Part shown: positions 25,379 through 34,339 of the stretch, piece after piece
Layout of the letters: the number at the start of each line of letters is the position of its first letter
How positions within the stretch are numbered: the stretch's first letter is position 1
Position numbers and translations under genes: made by a program
Notes under the pieces: generated by a model
Told to the model about the DNA's origin: nothing
Seen by the model: the letters and a program-made list of their open reading frames with translations, nothing else
Database searches by the model: none
NCBI GenBank assembly: GCA_023382655.1
Contig: JAHDWK010000022.1
Location: 62,001-126,000 of the forward strand
Origin: Anaerolineae bacterium
GTDB taxonomy: Bacteria; Chloroflexota; Anaerolineae; Promineifilales; Promineifilaceae
Direction of reading: 5' to 3'
DNA: 64,000 nucleotides

Positions 25379-27511
25379 TTACTCCTCCCCATTCATCGCC
25401 TTCACATACAACTCGGTGGTGTACGCTTTCACCATACGGCGTGTACTGAAAAGCGGTGCATTCGAACGAATGGTTTCGCGCATAATTTCTACCCAACCCC
25501 GCGGAATCCCGTCCCGATCCCGGCTGTAATAGAGGGGCACAATCTCATCTTCTAACAACTGGTAGAGCGCATTGGCGTCAAACTCATCTTGGGCGTGTTC
25601 GTTGTCAAACTCCCGCTCATCGCCAATGGCCCAACCGTTGGCCCCGTTGTACCCTTCCACCCACCAGCCATCCAGAATGCTCAGGTTGGGGATGCCGTTT
25701 AGGGCAGTTTTCATGCCGCTGGTGCCGCTGGCCTCGCGGGGGCGGCGGGGATTGTTCAACCACACATCCACCCCTTGCGTCAGGTAGCGGGCCATGTGCA
25801 TGTCATAATCCTCAATAAAGGCCACCCGGCCGCCAAGCTGGTTATGTTTCGCCAGATTATACACTTGCTGAATGAGCGCCTTGCCCGGCTCATCGGCGGG
25901 ATGGGCCTTACCGGCGAACACCAACTGCACCGGGCGGTGGGTGTTTAGCAACAGCCGCTGCAACCGTTCCAGATCGCGGAAAATGAGAGCCGCCCGTTTG
26001 TAAGTAGCAAAACGGCGGGCAAACCCAATGGTGAGTGCTTCAGGATCAAGCAAGGTGCCACCGGTTAAAACCTGTGTGGGGTCGTTGGCGCCGCTGACCC
26101 AGCGCCGCCGCACCAAATGGCGGAAGTAGTTGAGCATTTTCAGCTTGAGATGCTGGTGTAGCTGCCACAGTTCTTCATCAGGCACATCGGCCAGACGTTT
26201 CCAGATGGCCGGGTCGTCATGATGTTCGCGCCAGTTGGCGTCCAGGTACTTGTCTAGCAGGTGGCTCAATTCGCTGGAAATCCAGGTAGGCAGATGAACG
26301 CCATTGGTGATGGAGGTGATGGGCACATCCTTAGTAGCTTTATCCGGCCACACTTCCTGCCACATATCGCGGGAGACACGGCCGTGCAGCGCACTCACCC
26401 CATTACTCTGCCCCGCTTGCCGCAAGGCAAACACCGTCATATTAAAGGCCATGCCCCAGGGTTCCTGATGACCACCCAGGCTTAAAAACTGCTCCCGGCT
26501 AATCCCCATCTCATCCCAGAAGCCGTGGAAGTATTGTTCCACCATATGCAGACCAAAGGCATCGTGTCCGGCCGGTACGGGCGTGTGCGTAGTGAAAACA
26601 GTTTGTGCCCGTACCTTTTGGCTGGCTTTTTCAAAGCTGTCACCCTGGGTCACATATTCCCGAATGAGTTCCAGAATCAAAAAGGCGGAATGTCCCTCAT
26701 TCATGTGCCACACCGTCGGTTGTATTCCCAGCCGGCGCAGTAGGCGCACACCACCAACACCTAACAACATTTCTTGGCGAATACGAGTTTCACTATCACC
26801 CGCATACAGCCGGGCCGACAGTTCCCGATCCCAGGGGTCGTTTTCGTCCACATCTGTATCCAGCATGTAGAGCGGATTGCGCCCCACCTGAACATACCAG
26901 ACACGAGCATACACCTGGCGGCCGGCCAGATTAACACCAATTTTTAATACCTGCCCCTGTTCATCTGTGACTACCTGGAGCGGTGCGGTACTCATGTCAA
27001 GTTGGTGGTAGATGGCTTCTTGCCAGCCATGCGAGGGGATGCGCTGCCGGAAATAGCCCTGCGGGTACATGAAGCCTACACCGACAAAGGGCAGGCCCAG
27101 ATCGCTGGCTTCTTTGGCATGGTCGCCTGAAAGAATGCCTAAACCGCCGGAATAAATGGGCAATGAACTGTGCAGCCCAAATTCAAAGGAAAAATAGGCG
27201 ATTGTTTTGTCTTTTAGTTCTGGGTATGTGGTGTGAAACCAGGAATTGCCATTCTGCATCTCCCGGTCATAGAGGATCATTACTTTTTCATAAGCGCGAA
27301 TGTAGGCGCTGTCATGGGCTACTTCTTGCAGGCGCGTCGGGCTGATTTCTTGCAGCATCTGCACCGGATTGTGCAGGGTACGCCGCCAGAGAGGGTAATC
27401 CAGACGACGGAACAATTCACGGGCATCAGTATTCCAACTCCACCAAAGATTGTAAGCCAATTCATCCAGACGTTGAATCTTGGTGGGTAGTTTGTCACGT
27501 AATGGGGTCAT
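25379..27511 (-). CDS. Alpha-glucan phosphorylase (short GlgP type)
   Basis: 710 residues, the length of the short bacterial/archaeal alpha-glucan phosphorylase family rather than the classic 800+ residue enzymes. Diagnostic segments are IAYFSFEFGLHSSLPIYSGG-LGILSGDH, WHMNEGHSAFL, TTHTPVPAGHDAF, and the PLP-lysine loop SGTSGMKTALNGIPNLSILD with its Lys. It releases glucose-1-phosphate from glycogen or maltodextrin in the cytoplasm. It stands alone between word-palindrome elements; the upstream gene is an ATP-grasp protein. Confidence 0.93.
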   Translation of the reverse strand: MTPLRDKLPTKIQRLDELAYNLWWSWNTDARELFRRLDYPLWRRTLHNPVQMLQEISPTRLQEVAHDSAYIRAYEKVMILYDREMQNGNSWFHTTYPELKDKTIAYFSFEFGLHSSLPIYSGGLGILSGDHAKEASDLGLPFVGVGFMYPQGYFRQRIPSHGWQEAIYHQLDMSTAPLQVVTDEQGQVLKIGVNLAGRQVYARVWYVQVGRNPLYMLDTDVDENDPWDRELSARLYAGDSETRIRQEMLLGVGGVRLLRRLGIQPTVWHMNEGHSAFLILELIREYVTQGDSFEKASQKVRAQTVFTTHTPVPAGHDAFGLHMVEQYFHGFWDEMGISREQFLSLGGHQEPWGMAFNMTVFALRQAGQSNGVSALHGRVSRDMWQEVWPDKATKDVPITSITNGVHLPTWISSELSHLLDKYLDANWREHHDDPAIWKRLADVPDEELWQLHQHLKLKMLNYFRHLVRRRWVSGANDPTQVLTGGTLLDPEALTIGFARRFATYKRAALIFRDLERLQRLLLNTHRPVQLVFAGKAHPADEPGKALIQQVYNLAKHNQLGGRVAFIEDYDMHMARYLTQGVDVWLNNPRRPREASGTSGMKTALNGIPNLSILDGWWVEGYNGANGWAIGDEREFDNEHAQDEFDANALYQLLEDEIVPLYYSRDRDGIPRGWVEIMRETIRSNAPLFSTRRMVKAYTTELYVKAMNGEE

Positions 27512-27623
27512 TTTAATTTCCCTTTTCTTATTGGTTTTGGGTTGATATTATTGCACCTCCAACTATATGGTTGATGCATCAACCAGTTGCTATCGGGTAT
27601 TATAGCTGTTCCAATGGTGGGGA

Positions 27624-28553
27624 TCAATCAATCGGAGGGGAGGTAAATGGAGTCTGGGGGGGTGACGGCCGTTGACTATGCCCAATCACCATTTCCACCA
27701 TCTGGCGCACGCACCAGTCGAACTGTTCGGCCGTCATCAATTGGCGATCAACGTCTGGGGCTGGGTTGCTACCGGCAATCACATAAACCTCAGTTCCTTT
27801 GACCACAAATTCCACCATATTCACGTCATACTGGTATCGTCGGGTAATGAGTCTGGCGCTTTCGGCCAACTGTTGGCCCCACCCCTCTTCTTTTGACAGA
27901 ATACCCGGTAAATAAGCGCCGCTGGCCTGGGAGTAACGCAAAATCATCACCGCTTCCTGGCCAATAACAAAGGCGTGCAAATGGTCATGGGAGTCGATGA
28001 TCTGCTGCAAAATAGTGGTGCGTGATCCACTTTCGTCATACCGCTGGATCAATTCATCTACATTATGCACACGAGCCGCAAACTGGCGACCACCGCTGTG
28101 AATGTCTTTGAAGATGGCGGGAACACCAACATACTCAATGATTGCTTCCCAATCCATGGGGTATTGCAGGTTGCGGAAAGTGTCCGGCGACGTTTCACAT
28201 TCCACCTGTTTATTGGGCAACACCACGGTGCGTGGGCTTTTGAGGCCAAGCTGGTTGATCACGGCCGTGCCCAAAAACTTGCTGTCCACATCCCACAGGA
28301 AGGGATTATTAATAACGGTCACGCCCTGCATGGCGGCGTGTTTCACATAGGCGCGGTAGTATGGGATTTTGTGCGACATCCGGTCCACAATGACGACATA
28401 TTCCACCGGCTCGGCCATTTTCGTGCCGCCCAACTTGACAAATTCGGCGGTGATATTGGTAGCACTGTTGTTCACGGCCGTCATAAACGCTTCCGGCCAA
28501 TCATACTCCACGCCGACAATCAGACCTATTTTCATGTGCTCGTTTTGGCTCAT
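27624..28553 (-). CDS. ATP-grasp family protein (RimK-like)
   Basis: 309 residues if started at the ATG at 28553 (MSQNEHMKIGLIVGVEYDWP), which has a GGAAG a few bases upstream; ATGs at 28565 and 28535 are alternatives. It shows an N-terminal Rossmann-like strand, then YPMDWEAIIEYVGVPAIFKD-IHSGGRQFAARV and ILQQIIDSHDHLHAFVIGQE, the pattern of ATP-grasp ligases, and a late VNMVEFVVKGTEVYVIAGSN-PAPD resembling the Mg-binding E...N segment. Such enzymes join a carboxylate to an amine or thiol using ATP. Substrate unknown; no partner gene is adjacent. Confidence 0.6.
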   Translation of the reverse strand: MSQNEHMKIGLIVGVEYDWPEAFMTAVNNSATNITAEFVKLGGTKMAEPVEYVVIVDRMSHKIPYYRAYVKHAAMQGVTVINNPFLWDVDSKFLGTAVINQLGLKSPRTVVLPNKQVECETSPDTFRNLQYPMDWEAIIEYVGVPAIFKDIHSGGRQFAARVHNVDELIQRYDESGSRTTILQQIIDSHDHLHAFVIGQEAVMILRYSQASGAYLPGILSKEEGWGQQLAESARLITRRYQYDVNMVEFVVKGTEVYVIAGSNPAPDVDRQLMTAEQFDWCVRQMVEMVIGHSQRPSPPQTPFTSPPID

Positions 28554-28642
28554 GTGTGCTTCCATCCTCCAATGCTCAAGGTTCAGTGGGTAAGGCGGAT
28601 GATACCTCATTCAAGAGCGGTAGACTACTTGAATCGGTACCC

Positions 28643-28742
28643 CTTATCCGTAATCCGTTGTCCGTTATCCGTCATCAGCTTACGGGTTATGGCTTACGAA
28701 TTACAGCTTAGAGGTTACGGCTCACGGGTTACGGATTACGGT
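28643..28742. repeat. Long word-repeat element (TTATCCGTAATCCGTT ... GGTTACGGATTACGG type)
   Basis: About 100 bp: left half TTATCCGTAATCCGTTGTCCGTTATCCG, right half TTACGGGTTATGGCTTACGAATTACAG...GGTTACGGCTCACGGGTTACGGATTACGG. The right half is longer than the left, with at least six units. It lies between the divergent ATP-grasp and PucC-like genes, about 35 bp before the latter start. Confidence 0.7.
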
Positions 28743-28776
28743 AGGCGCTCACGCCGCAATTTGCTATAGTCTGCTT

Positions 28777-30129
28777 ATGGAAACAGACATGGAGCAACCC
28801 ACCAATATCCTACAAACGGCGGTTAGCGATACGGCCGTTTCCTTTAACATGTGGCGCACCTTGCGGCTGAGTTCTTTTCAAATTGGCTCAGCTACGGCCG
28901 ACATCCTCACCGCCAGTGTCTGGAACCGGGTGATGATTGCCGAGCTGGGTATGCCCGCCACCTGGGTAGGACTATTGCTGGCGCTGCAATACCTGCTTAT
29001 GCCCATCAGCTTTTGGGCCGGGCACCGCTCTGACACGCGGCCGTTGTGGGGACGGCGGCGCATCTCATACATCTGGTTAGGGCGTGGATTGGTAGTCCTT
29101 TCTTTCCCCCTGTTGGGCATGAGTATCAACCTGTTTGAAGGTGGGGAGATGACCACCGGCTGGTCGGTGGCACTCGTTTGCTTTTTGCTCTTTGGTATGG
29201 GCAAACTCTTTTCCGGCAGCGTCTATCTGGCACTGGTACGTGAATCAGCACCTCCGAATAAACAAGGGATCGCTATCGGCATTGCAGAAACGGTACTGAT
29301 CGCCTTCTTTCCCATCATGGCCATTGCTTACGGCCGTTGGATGGAGGACTATGATCCCCGCACGTTTGCCACGATGATTGGGTTCACGGCCGTTTACTGT
29401 GCCTTCTGGTGGTTCTTTGCCACCATCAAAAGTGAACACACCCTGACCGTGCCCACCGTTGCCAGCCGCAGCGGTGGTTGGGGGGAGACGGTGGGCAAAT
29501 TTAAGGATGTATGGGCCGACGGCCGTGTGCGCCGCTTTTTCCTCTTCCTTTTTGTCGCCACTTTTGCCGCCTGGATGCAAGATAACATCCTGGAACCTTT
29601 CGGCGCGAATGTCTTCGGCCTGCCCACCGGCCAAACCACTCGTTTCACCGGTTACTGGGGCGGCGCTACCCTCTTTATCCTCATTCTTTCCTTTATTATG
29701 TGGCGCAAACGTCACCCGGAAACGTTATCCAGCTTCGCCAAAGTGGGATTGGGTATCATGGTTGCCGGAATGTTGCTGTTGGCGCTAACTTCAGTCGGCG
29801 AGCAACGGCATCTGTTAGAGATGTCGCTGCTCGTCTTTGGCGGTGGTTTTGGCCTGTACACTTTTGGCGGCGTCAGCCTCATGGCGGCTATGTCACCGCA
29901 TAAAGATGCCGGAGCTTACCTGGGGTTGTGGACGGTGTGCATTCTTGTGTCCAAAGGATTGGGTACTTTTACCGGGGGTCTCTTGCGTGATCTGTTCCAT
30001 CTGGGCTTCAACTGGTCGTTTGCTACCAGTTATGGCCTCATTTTTGCCATCGCCGCTGTGGGGCTGGTCATGGCCGCGGCGCTCTTGCACGGCCGTCAGG
30101 TCATCTCCTTCGTTCAGGATAACAAGTAG
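28777..30129 (+). CDS. PucC/BCD-family MFS transporter-like protein
   Basis: 450 residues with about 12 hydrophobic segments. The N-terminal half has RLSSFQIGSATADILTASVW-NRVMIAELGMPATWVG and FWAGHRSDTRPLWGRRRISY, the PucC-type loop with the conserved G-x-R-R; later FTGYWGGATLFILILSFIMW and GAYLGLWTVCILVSKGLGTF. PucC proteins act in bacteriochlorophyll delivery or light-harvesting assembly in phototrophs, but homologues occur widely where the substrate is unknown. No photosynthesis genes are in the window. An in-frame ATG at 28789 is an alternative start. Confidence 0.8.
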   Translation: METDMEQPTNILQTAVSDTAVSFNMWRTLRLSSFQIGSATADILTASVWNRVMIAELGMPATWVGLLLALQYLLMPISFWAGHRSDTRPLWGRRRISYIWLGRGLVVLSFPLLGMSINLFEGGEMTTGWSVALVCFLLFGMGKLFSGSVYLALVRESAPPNKQGIAIGIAETVLIAFFPIMAIAYGRWMEDYDPRTFATMIGFTAVYCAFWWFFATIKSEHTLTVPTVASRSGGWGETVGKFKDVWADGRVRRFFLFLFVATFAAWMQDNILEPFGANVFGLPTGQTTRFTGYWGGATLFILILSFIMWRKRHPETLSSFAKVGLGIMVAGMLLLALTSVGEQRHLLEMSLLVFGGGFGLYTFGGVSLMAAMSPHKDAGAYLGLWTVCILVSKGLGTFTGGLLRDLFHLGFNWSFATSYGLIFAIAAVGLVMAAALLHGRQVISFVQDNK

Positions 30130-30234
30130 CGATCCACTCACCTACCCACCCACGCCAAAACAGGTAAAATTGGGTAACGATTATTTCAATCGGTGCAATC
30201 TGCGTAATCTTTGATTATGCTTGAAGGAGAAACC

Positions 30235-30990
30235 ATGCGAACCCCAATCATTGCCGGTAACTGGAAAATGAACAAAACGGCCGAACAAGCCGTCACCTTC
30301 GTCCGCGAAATCCGCCACGCCCTGCAAAATATCAAAGGCATAGACCGTGTCGTCTGCCCCCCCTTCCTGGCGATTCCTGCCGTTTATGAAGCGCTGCAAG
30401 CCACCGACATCGGCGTCGGCGCGCAAAATATGTATTTCGCCGAAAAAGGAGCCTACACTGGCGAAATTGCGCCCGATATGCTCACTCCCTTCTGCCAATA
30501 TGTCATTCTAGGCCATTCCGAACGGCGCGCCCTCTTTGGTGAAACGGACGAAGGTGTGAACAAAAAGGTACATGCCGCCCTGACGCATGGCCTGACGCCC
30601 ATCATCTGTGTGGGGGAAAGTCTGGAACAGAATGAAGGGGGCAAGACACACGTGTTTGTCAGTGGGCAGGTGAAAGCAGCGTTGGCGGGATTGACGGCCG
30701 TACAAATCTCCACCTGCGTCATCGCCTACGAACCCATTTGGGCCATCGGCACGGGCAAATCGGCCAGCGCCGCCGAAGCCGGCAGCATCATTGGCCTCAG
30801 TGTGCGTGGTGCATTGGCCGAACTGTTCGGCGAAGCCGCCGCCCAACAGGTGCGCATCCAATACGGCGGCAGTGTGACCACCGACAACATCACCGACTAC
30901 ATGGCTCACCCGGATATTGACGGCGCTCTCGTCGGCGGCGCCAGCCTGAAAGCGGACTTTGTGGATTTGGTGCGTAATGCAGCAAAATGA
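30235..30990 (+). CDS. tpiA: Triosephosphate isomerase
   Basis: 251 residues from the ATG at 30235, with AAGGAGA five bases upstream. The family landmarks are complete: N-K in GNWKMNKTAEQA (catalytic Lys), ILGHSERRALFGETD (catalytic His), and VIAYEPIWAIGTGKSASA (catalytic Glu and the flexible loop 6), then IQYGGSVTTDNI and VGGASLKADFVDLV for the phosphate site. It interconverts DHAP and glyceraldehyde-3-phosphate in glycolysis. It precedes a word-palindrome element and a membrane protein in the same orientation. Confidence 0.97.
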   Translation: MRTPIIAGNWKMNKTAEQAVTFVREIRHALQNIKGIDRVVCPPFLAIPAVYEALQATDIGVGAQNMYFAEKGAYTGEIAPDMLTPFCQYVILGHSERRALFGETDEGVNKKVHAALTHGLTPIICVGESLEQNEGGKTHVFVSGQVKAALAGLTAVQISTCVIAYEPIWAIGTGKSASAAEAGSIIGLSVRGALAELFGEAAAQQVRIQYGGSVTTDNITDYMAHPDIDGALVGGASLKADFVDLVRNAAK

Positions 30991-31062
30991 TCAATGGTCA
31001 ATAGTCAACGATCAATGAAATGCGATCATTGACCATTGACCATTAACAATTGACCATTGATG
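30989..31062. repeat. Word-palindrome element (GATCAATGGTCAATAGTCAACG type)
   Basis: Left half: TCAATGGTCAATAGTCAACGATCAATG. Right half: GATCATTGACCATTGACCATTAACAATTGACCATTGATG. The word is TCAATGGTCAA and its reverse complement. It starts at the tpiA stop and ends at the ATG of the next gene, which is read from the last word. Confidence 0.8.
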
Positions 31063-31848
31063 AACGACTCCCTCATGCCTTTCTTCTGGGTTTTAGTTAC
31101 ATTACCCATGTTGCTGGTGATGCAGCGCTGGATCCACCAGCATTTGCATGGCATTGCCTATCTGCTCATGGAGCAACCAGGGCGGGCGGTGGTGTTGTAT
31201 GCCATCATTCTGCTGCCCGGCGTTTTTTTGCATGAGGCCAGCCATTGGTTGGCAGCTACGTTGTTGGGGGTGCGTACCGGCACGTTTTCCGTCATCCCTC
31301 GCCAGCAGCCGGACGGTAGCATCCAACTGGGTTATGTGGAGTATTACAAAAGCCGTTCGTTGGACCCGGTGCGGGAAAGTATTATCGGGGGCGCGCCGTT
31401 GATTGCGGGCACGGCCGTTATCCTGCTCATCAGCTACCACATTTTCAACTACGTTCAATTGGCCGCCCTGGTGCAAACCGGTGAAGTCCGCGCCCTGACC
31501 ATTGCCCTGGAACAACTGCTACGCACCCCCGACTTTTTCCTCTGGCTCTACCTCATTTTTGCCGTCGCCACGGCTATGATGCCCAGCCCATCTGACCGCC
31601 GCGCCTGGCCCGCTTTTGCCATTGCCCTGGTGATCTTCGCCCTCATCCTCAGCTTCTTGGGGTTGTTTGATGTCGTCGCCACCAGTCTGGCCCGGCCAGC
31701 CGCCGTGATGTTCGGCTATCTGGGACTGGCGTTTTCACTGGCCATCGGCGTAGACCTCTTTTTTATGGTCATCATTGCCTTCCTGGAATGGCTCTTCAGC
31801 CGGTTGAAAGGCGTTTCGGTGATGTATAACCAGGCGCCTGAAGCATAA
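31060..31848 (+). CDS. Polytopic membrane protein with HExxH motif (M50-like)
   Basis: 262 residues from the ATG at 31060 (TTG at 31057 overlaps). There are about six hydrophobic segments. In the second, LPGVFLHEASHWLAATLLG contains HEASH, the HExxH zinc-binding motif in a membrane helix as in site-2 proteases (peptidase M50). A possible third ligand has not been identified; a late LGLAFSLAIGVDLFF segment has an Asp in a helix. It could be an intramembrane protease or a relative that lost activity. The start ATG is supplied by the preceding word-palindrome element. Confidence 0.55.
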   Translation: MNDSLMPFFWVLVTLPMLLVMQRWIHQHLHGIAYLLMEQPGRAVVLYAIILLPGVFLHEASHWLAATLLGVRTGTFSVIPRQQPDGSIQLGYVEYYKSRSLDPVRESIIGGAPLIAGTAVILLISYHIFNYVQLAALVQTGEVRALTIALEQLLRTPDFFLWLYLIFAVATAMMPSPSDRRAWPAFAIALVIFALILSFLGLFDVVATSLARPAAVMFGYLGLAFSLAIGVDLFFMVIIAFLEWLFSRLKGVSVMYNQAPEA

Positions 31849-31853
31849 AATTA

Positions 31854-31900
31854 AGAGACTGGGAGATTAGAGACTATCAATCTCCCAATCTCTAATCTCC
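31854..31900. repeat. Word-palindrome element (GAGACTGGGAGATTAGAGAC type)
   Basis: AGAGACTGGGAGATTAGAGAC followed by TCAATCTCCCAATCTCTAATCTCC. The word GGGAGATT and its reverse complement AATCTCCC are close to those at 33244, 50894 and inside the aminotransferase gene at 53860. It lies between the HExxH protein stop and the GT2 ATG. Confidence 0.8.
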
Positions 31901-31906
31901 TTCCCC

Positions 31907-32788
31907 ATGCTCTCCATCCTCATCACCACCTACCGGGAAGCGCACACCATTGGCCGGGCGCTGGATGCTTTTCTGCCACAACTGCCCGCCGAGGGCGAGA
32001 TCGTGGTGGTGTGCCCGGATGCGGAGACTACGACCGTCATCCAACAATACGCCACCCGCTACCCCCACATCCGCCACATCCCCGACCCTGGGGAGGGCAA
32101 ACCCACTGCCCTGAACATCGGCCTGCAAACCGCTCGCGGCGACCTGATTGTTTTTAGTGATGGTGATGTGGTGGTGGGGGAGCAGGCGTTGGCCCCGTTG
32201 CTGGCTCCCTTTACCAACCCGCAGGTGGGTGCCGTTACCGGGCGGCCGGTCAGCATTTCCCCGCGTGATAACAAACTGGGTTATTGGTCACACCTGTTGG
32301 TCGAGGGAGCGCACCGGGCACGGCTGGCGCGGGATGCCGCCGGGCAATTTTTGCTTTGCTCCGGCTACCTCTTCGCCGCCCGGAAATCGCTCATTCCCTC
32401 TTTGCCTGCCAATGCGCTGGCGGAAGACGCCGTCATCTCCCACCGCATTGCGGAACAGGGTTATGCCATCCGTTACGCGCCGGCCGCCGAAGTCTATGTG
32501 AAATATCCCACCACCTACGCGGACTGGCGGCGGCAAAAGACACGCTCGGCTGGGGGCTACGCACAGGATTATGTGCGCCGCTCCCCCTACCAGATGCGCT
32601 CGGCGCGACGTGAGGTGCAGCATGGCTTCTGGCACGCGCTTACTTTTGCTCAGACGCCGCGTGAATTGTGGTGGACGCTGCAATTGTTTGCCGCCCGGCT
32701 GCATTTGTGGGGGTCGGTGTGGTGGCAGGTGCGGGTGCGCCAACGGCCGTTGCCCGATCTCTGGCAGCGCGTGGAAAGCACCAAATAA
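31907..32788 (+). CDS. Glycosyltransferase family 2
   Basis: 293 residues. The GT-A fold markers are LSILITTYREAHTIGRALDA, then the D-x-D donor site (LIVFSDGDVVVGEQA), and the distal acidic motif LAEDAVISHRIAEQGYAIRY, where E-D is the catalytic-base region. It is a cytoplasmic or membrane-associated inverting enzyme that adds a sugar to a lipid or polysaccharide. It is not adjacent to the main glycan cluster; its convergent neighbour is a DUF4342 gene with a shared hairpin between them. Confidence 0.88.
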   Translation: MLSILITTYREAHTIGRALDAFLPQLPAEGEIVVVCPDAETTTVIQQYATRYPHIRHIPDPGEGKPTALNIGLQTARGDLIVFSDGDVVVGEQALAPLLAPFTNPQVGAVTGRPVSISPRDNKLGYWSHLLVEGAHRARLARDAAGQFLLCSGYLFAARKSLIPSLPANALAEDAVISHRIAEQGYAIRYAPAAEVYVKYPTTYADWRRQKTRSAGGYAQDYVRRSPYQMRSARREVQHGFWHALTFAQTPRELWWTLQLFAARLHLWGSVWWQVRVRQRPLPDLWQRVESTK

Positions 32789-32792
32789 AAAC

Positions 32793-32823
32793 GCGGCCAA
32801 ATGGATTTCACCCATTTGGCCGC
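32793..32823. terminator. Hairpin terminator between convergent genes
   Basis: Perfect 12-bp stem GCGGCCAAATGG / CCATTTGGCCGC with a 7-base loop. On the minus strand it is followed by a T-rich run (GTTTTTATTT), so it is a good intrinsic terminator for the DUF4342 gene; on the plus strand it follows the GT2 stop by 4 bp. Confidence 0.8.
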
Positions 32824-32855
32824 ATTTGCTACCGTTACTATTGAGAATGAGAAGT

Positions 32856-33224
32856 TTAAGCGGCGGACACTTCGGCGTCTTCGGGGGATTTTTCGATGGG
32901 GGCCTGTTCTACGCGCACCACGCGAATGGTGCAATCTGTCACCAGCGCCGCAATAAGGGCTACCACTGCCAGCCACCCCATGCCGATGAACCCTAACACG
33001 GCAATACCACCCACGCCCACCGGCAGAGGTACTTTGAAGTGGACGTTGTGCTTTTCGTTGATGATTTCCACGTGGCGCACGGAAGATTCTTTGACCAATT
33101 TCTTAACCGTGCCGACCAGTTCTTCACCAGCCACAACAAACTCTTCCGTCCAAGAATTTTTCTCTTCGCCGGTTTCTTCTTTCACTTCATCTTCATCAAT
33201 CTTGATTCTTTCTTCGTTACTCAT
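32856..33224 (-). CDS. DUF4342 domain-containing protein
   Basis: 122 residues. An acidic, charged N-terminus (KIDEDEVKEETGEEKN) is followed by VAGEELVGTVKKLVKES and then a conserved segment HNVHFKVPLPVGVGGIAVLG with a hydrophobic run, which matches the DUF4342 family. The central hydrophobic stretch could be a membrane-associated helix pair. Function unknown in the family. It is bracketed by a terminator and a word-palindrome element. Confidence 0.8.
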   Translation of the reverse strand: MSNEERIKIDEDEVKEETGEEKNSWTEEFVVAGEELVGTVKKLVKESSVRHVEIINEKHNVHFKVPLPVGVGGIAVLGFIGMGWLAVVALIAALVTDCTIRVVRVEQAPIEKSPEDAEVSAA

Positions 33225-33243
33225 AGCTACATGCTCCTATTTT

Positions 33244-33311
33244 GAGATTGGAGATTAGGGATTAGAGATTGAATGCAGCCACAATCTCCAATCGCCAATC
33301 TCTAATCTCCC
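33244..33311. repeat. Word-palindrome element (GAGATTGGAGATTAGGG type)
   Basis: GAGATTGGAGATTAGGGATTAGAGATTG, spacer, then CAATCTCCAATCGCCAATCTCTAATCTCC: four copies of a 7-8 bp word and four reverse-complement copies. It lies just upstream of the DUF4342 start. Confidence 0.85.
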
Positions 33312-33376
33312 TAGATTATGCCCACCAATACGGGGTAACGGCCGTCCGGTTGCAAATGCCCGGCAAACCCACTGAA

Positions 33377-34156
33377 TTACGGTAGGGTATTCACCTTCAG
33401 ATTATCAAACGCGCCGGTAATGCCCTGATTTTGCAGGCCAACTGTGCCCCGCCGCACGGTGGTGCTGGCGATCAGCCGGGTGTCTGGGTAGCCGATGATT
33501 TCGCAGGTGAGAGCAGAACCGACGGCCGTCACCCGCAGCCGGTACGCTGCTCCGGTGATGTAGTGGAAGGAGGTACTTACCAACTGACCTTCCGGCGTTA
33601 CCAGTTCTAACTGGCGCTGCCCGCTGGCGCGGGTTCCCAGGCGACACTGCCCACCGTACCCATTTTCCTGATAGCGGAACAACAGCCCGGCGCTGGAAGG
33701 GGCCACCGTGCCCGACGCGGTTACGTCGGCTTCCAGGTGATAATCGGCCCATTGGTAGCCACGGCCGTACACCGCCTCTGACCGCGCGTCCGCCCGTGTA
33801 TTGGTGCCGTAATAGATACCGTTTTGCACATCCCAACCGTCGCTGAAGATGTGCCAATCGGGTAGGGCACGGCCGTCAAACGATTGACTGTAGAGATACC
33901 CGGCGGGCACAATCGGCGGTTCCACCACCTGATTCACGCGATAAGCGGCGATCATGTGCGGTACGGCCGTGCTGCCCGGCGGTGAAAACGGCCACACATG
34001 ACCCATCGCCATCCCAGCGGCAAAAAAGGCGAAGTTAACCGCACCACACAGCATTACCAGTGTAGTCGCTGTTAATAAAAGCAAAAACATCAACCGGCGC
34101 CGCTTGTAGCGACCGTATTTCAAATTATAGATTTCTGTTTCGGGGGATTTGTCCAT
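33377..34156 (-). CDS. Membrane-anchored lectin-like protein (LamG/GH16-like fold)
   Basis: 259 residues. A polar N-terminus with KYGRYKRRRLMFLLLLTATT gives one transmembrane anchor (positions about 20-50). The outside domain begins SQSFDGRALPDWHIFSDGWD and contains YHLEADVTASGTVAPSSAGL-LFRYQENGYGGQ and GRGYQWADYH, the pattern of concanavalin-like jelly-roll domains (family 3-keto-disaccharide hydrolase/LamG type). No catalytic residues can be assigned, so a sugar-binding role is inferred. It is cell-surface exposed, with no operon partner. Confidence 0.7.
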   Translation of the reverse strand: MDKSPETEIYNLKYGRYKRRRLMFLLLLTATTLVMLCGAVNFAFFAAGMAMGHVWPFSPPGSTAVPHMIAAYRVNQVVEPPIVPAGYLYSQSFDGRALPDWHIFSDGWDVQNGIYYGTNTRADARSEAVYGRGYQWADYHLEADVTASGTVAPSSAGLLFRYQENGYGGQCRLGTRASGQRQLELVTPEGQLVSTSFHYITGAAYRLRVTAVGSALTCEIIGYPDTRLIASTTVRRGTVGLQNQGITGAFDNLKVNTLP

Positions 34157-34273
34157 CTCGACGTTCTCCTATGGGTCACGGCCGTATAAGGGTTTGTGAC
34201 GGCCTTTGTACCTCTACATGTCTGAAAAACGTCAGGGGGTTCTTAAAGGTTCCCAACCATCCAACCGTGGGAA

Positions 34274-34316
34274 CAAAAAGCGCCGCTGCTCATGGTATTA
34301 GTGAGCAGCGGCGCTT
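34274..34316 (-). terminator. Rho-independent terminator of the DUF35 gene
   Basis: On the minus strand: AAGCGCCGCTGCTCA / TGAGCAGCGGCGCTT, a 15-bp perfect stem with a 9-base loop, followed by TTTTTGTTCC. It lies 24 bp past the stop of the DUF35 gene. Confidence 0.88.
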
Positions 34317-34339
34317 CAAAACAGTTATTGCGTGGACAA

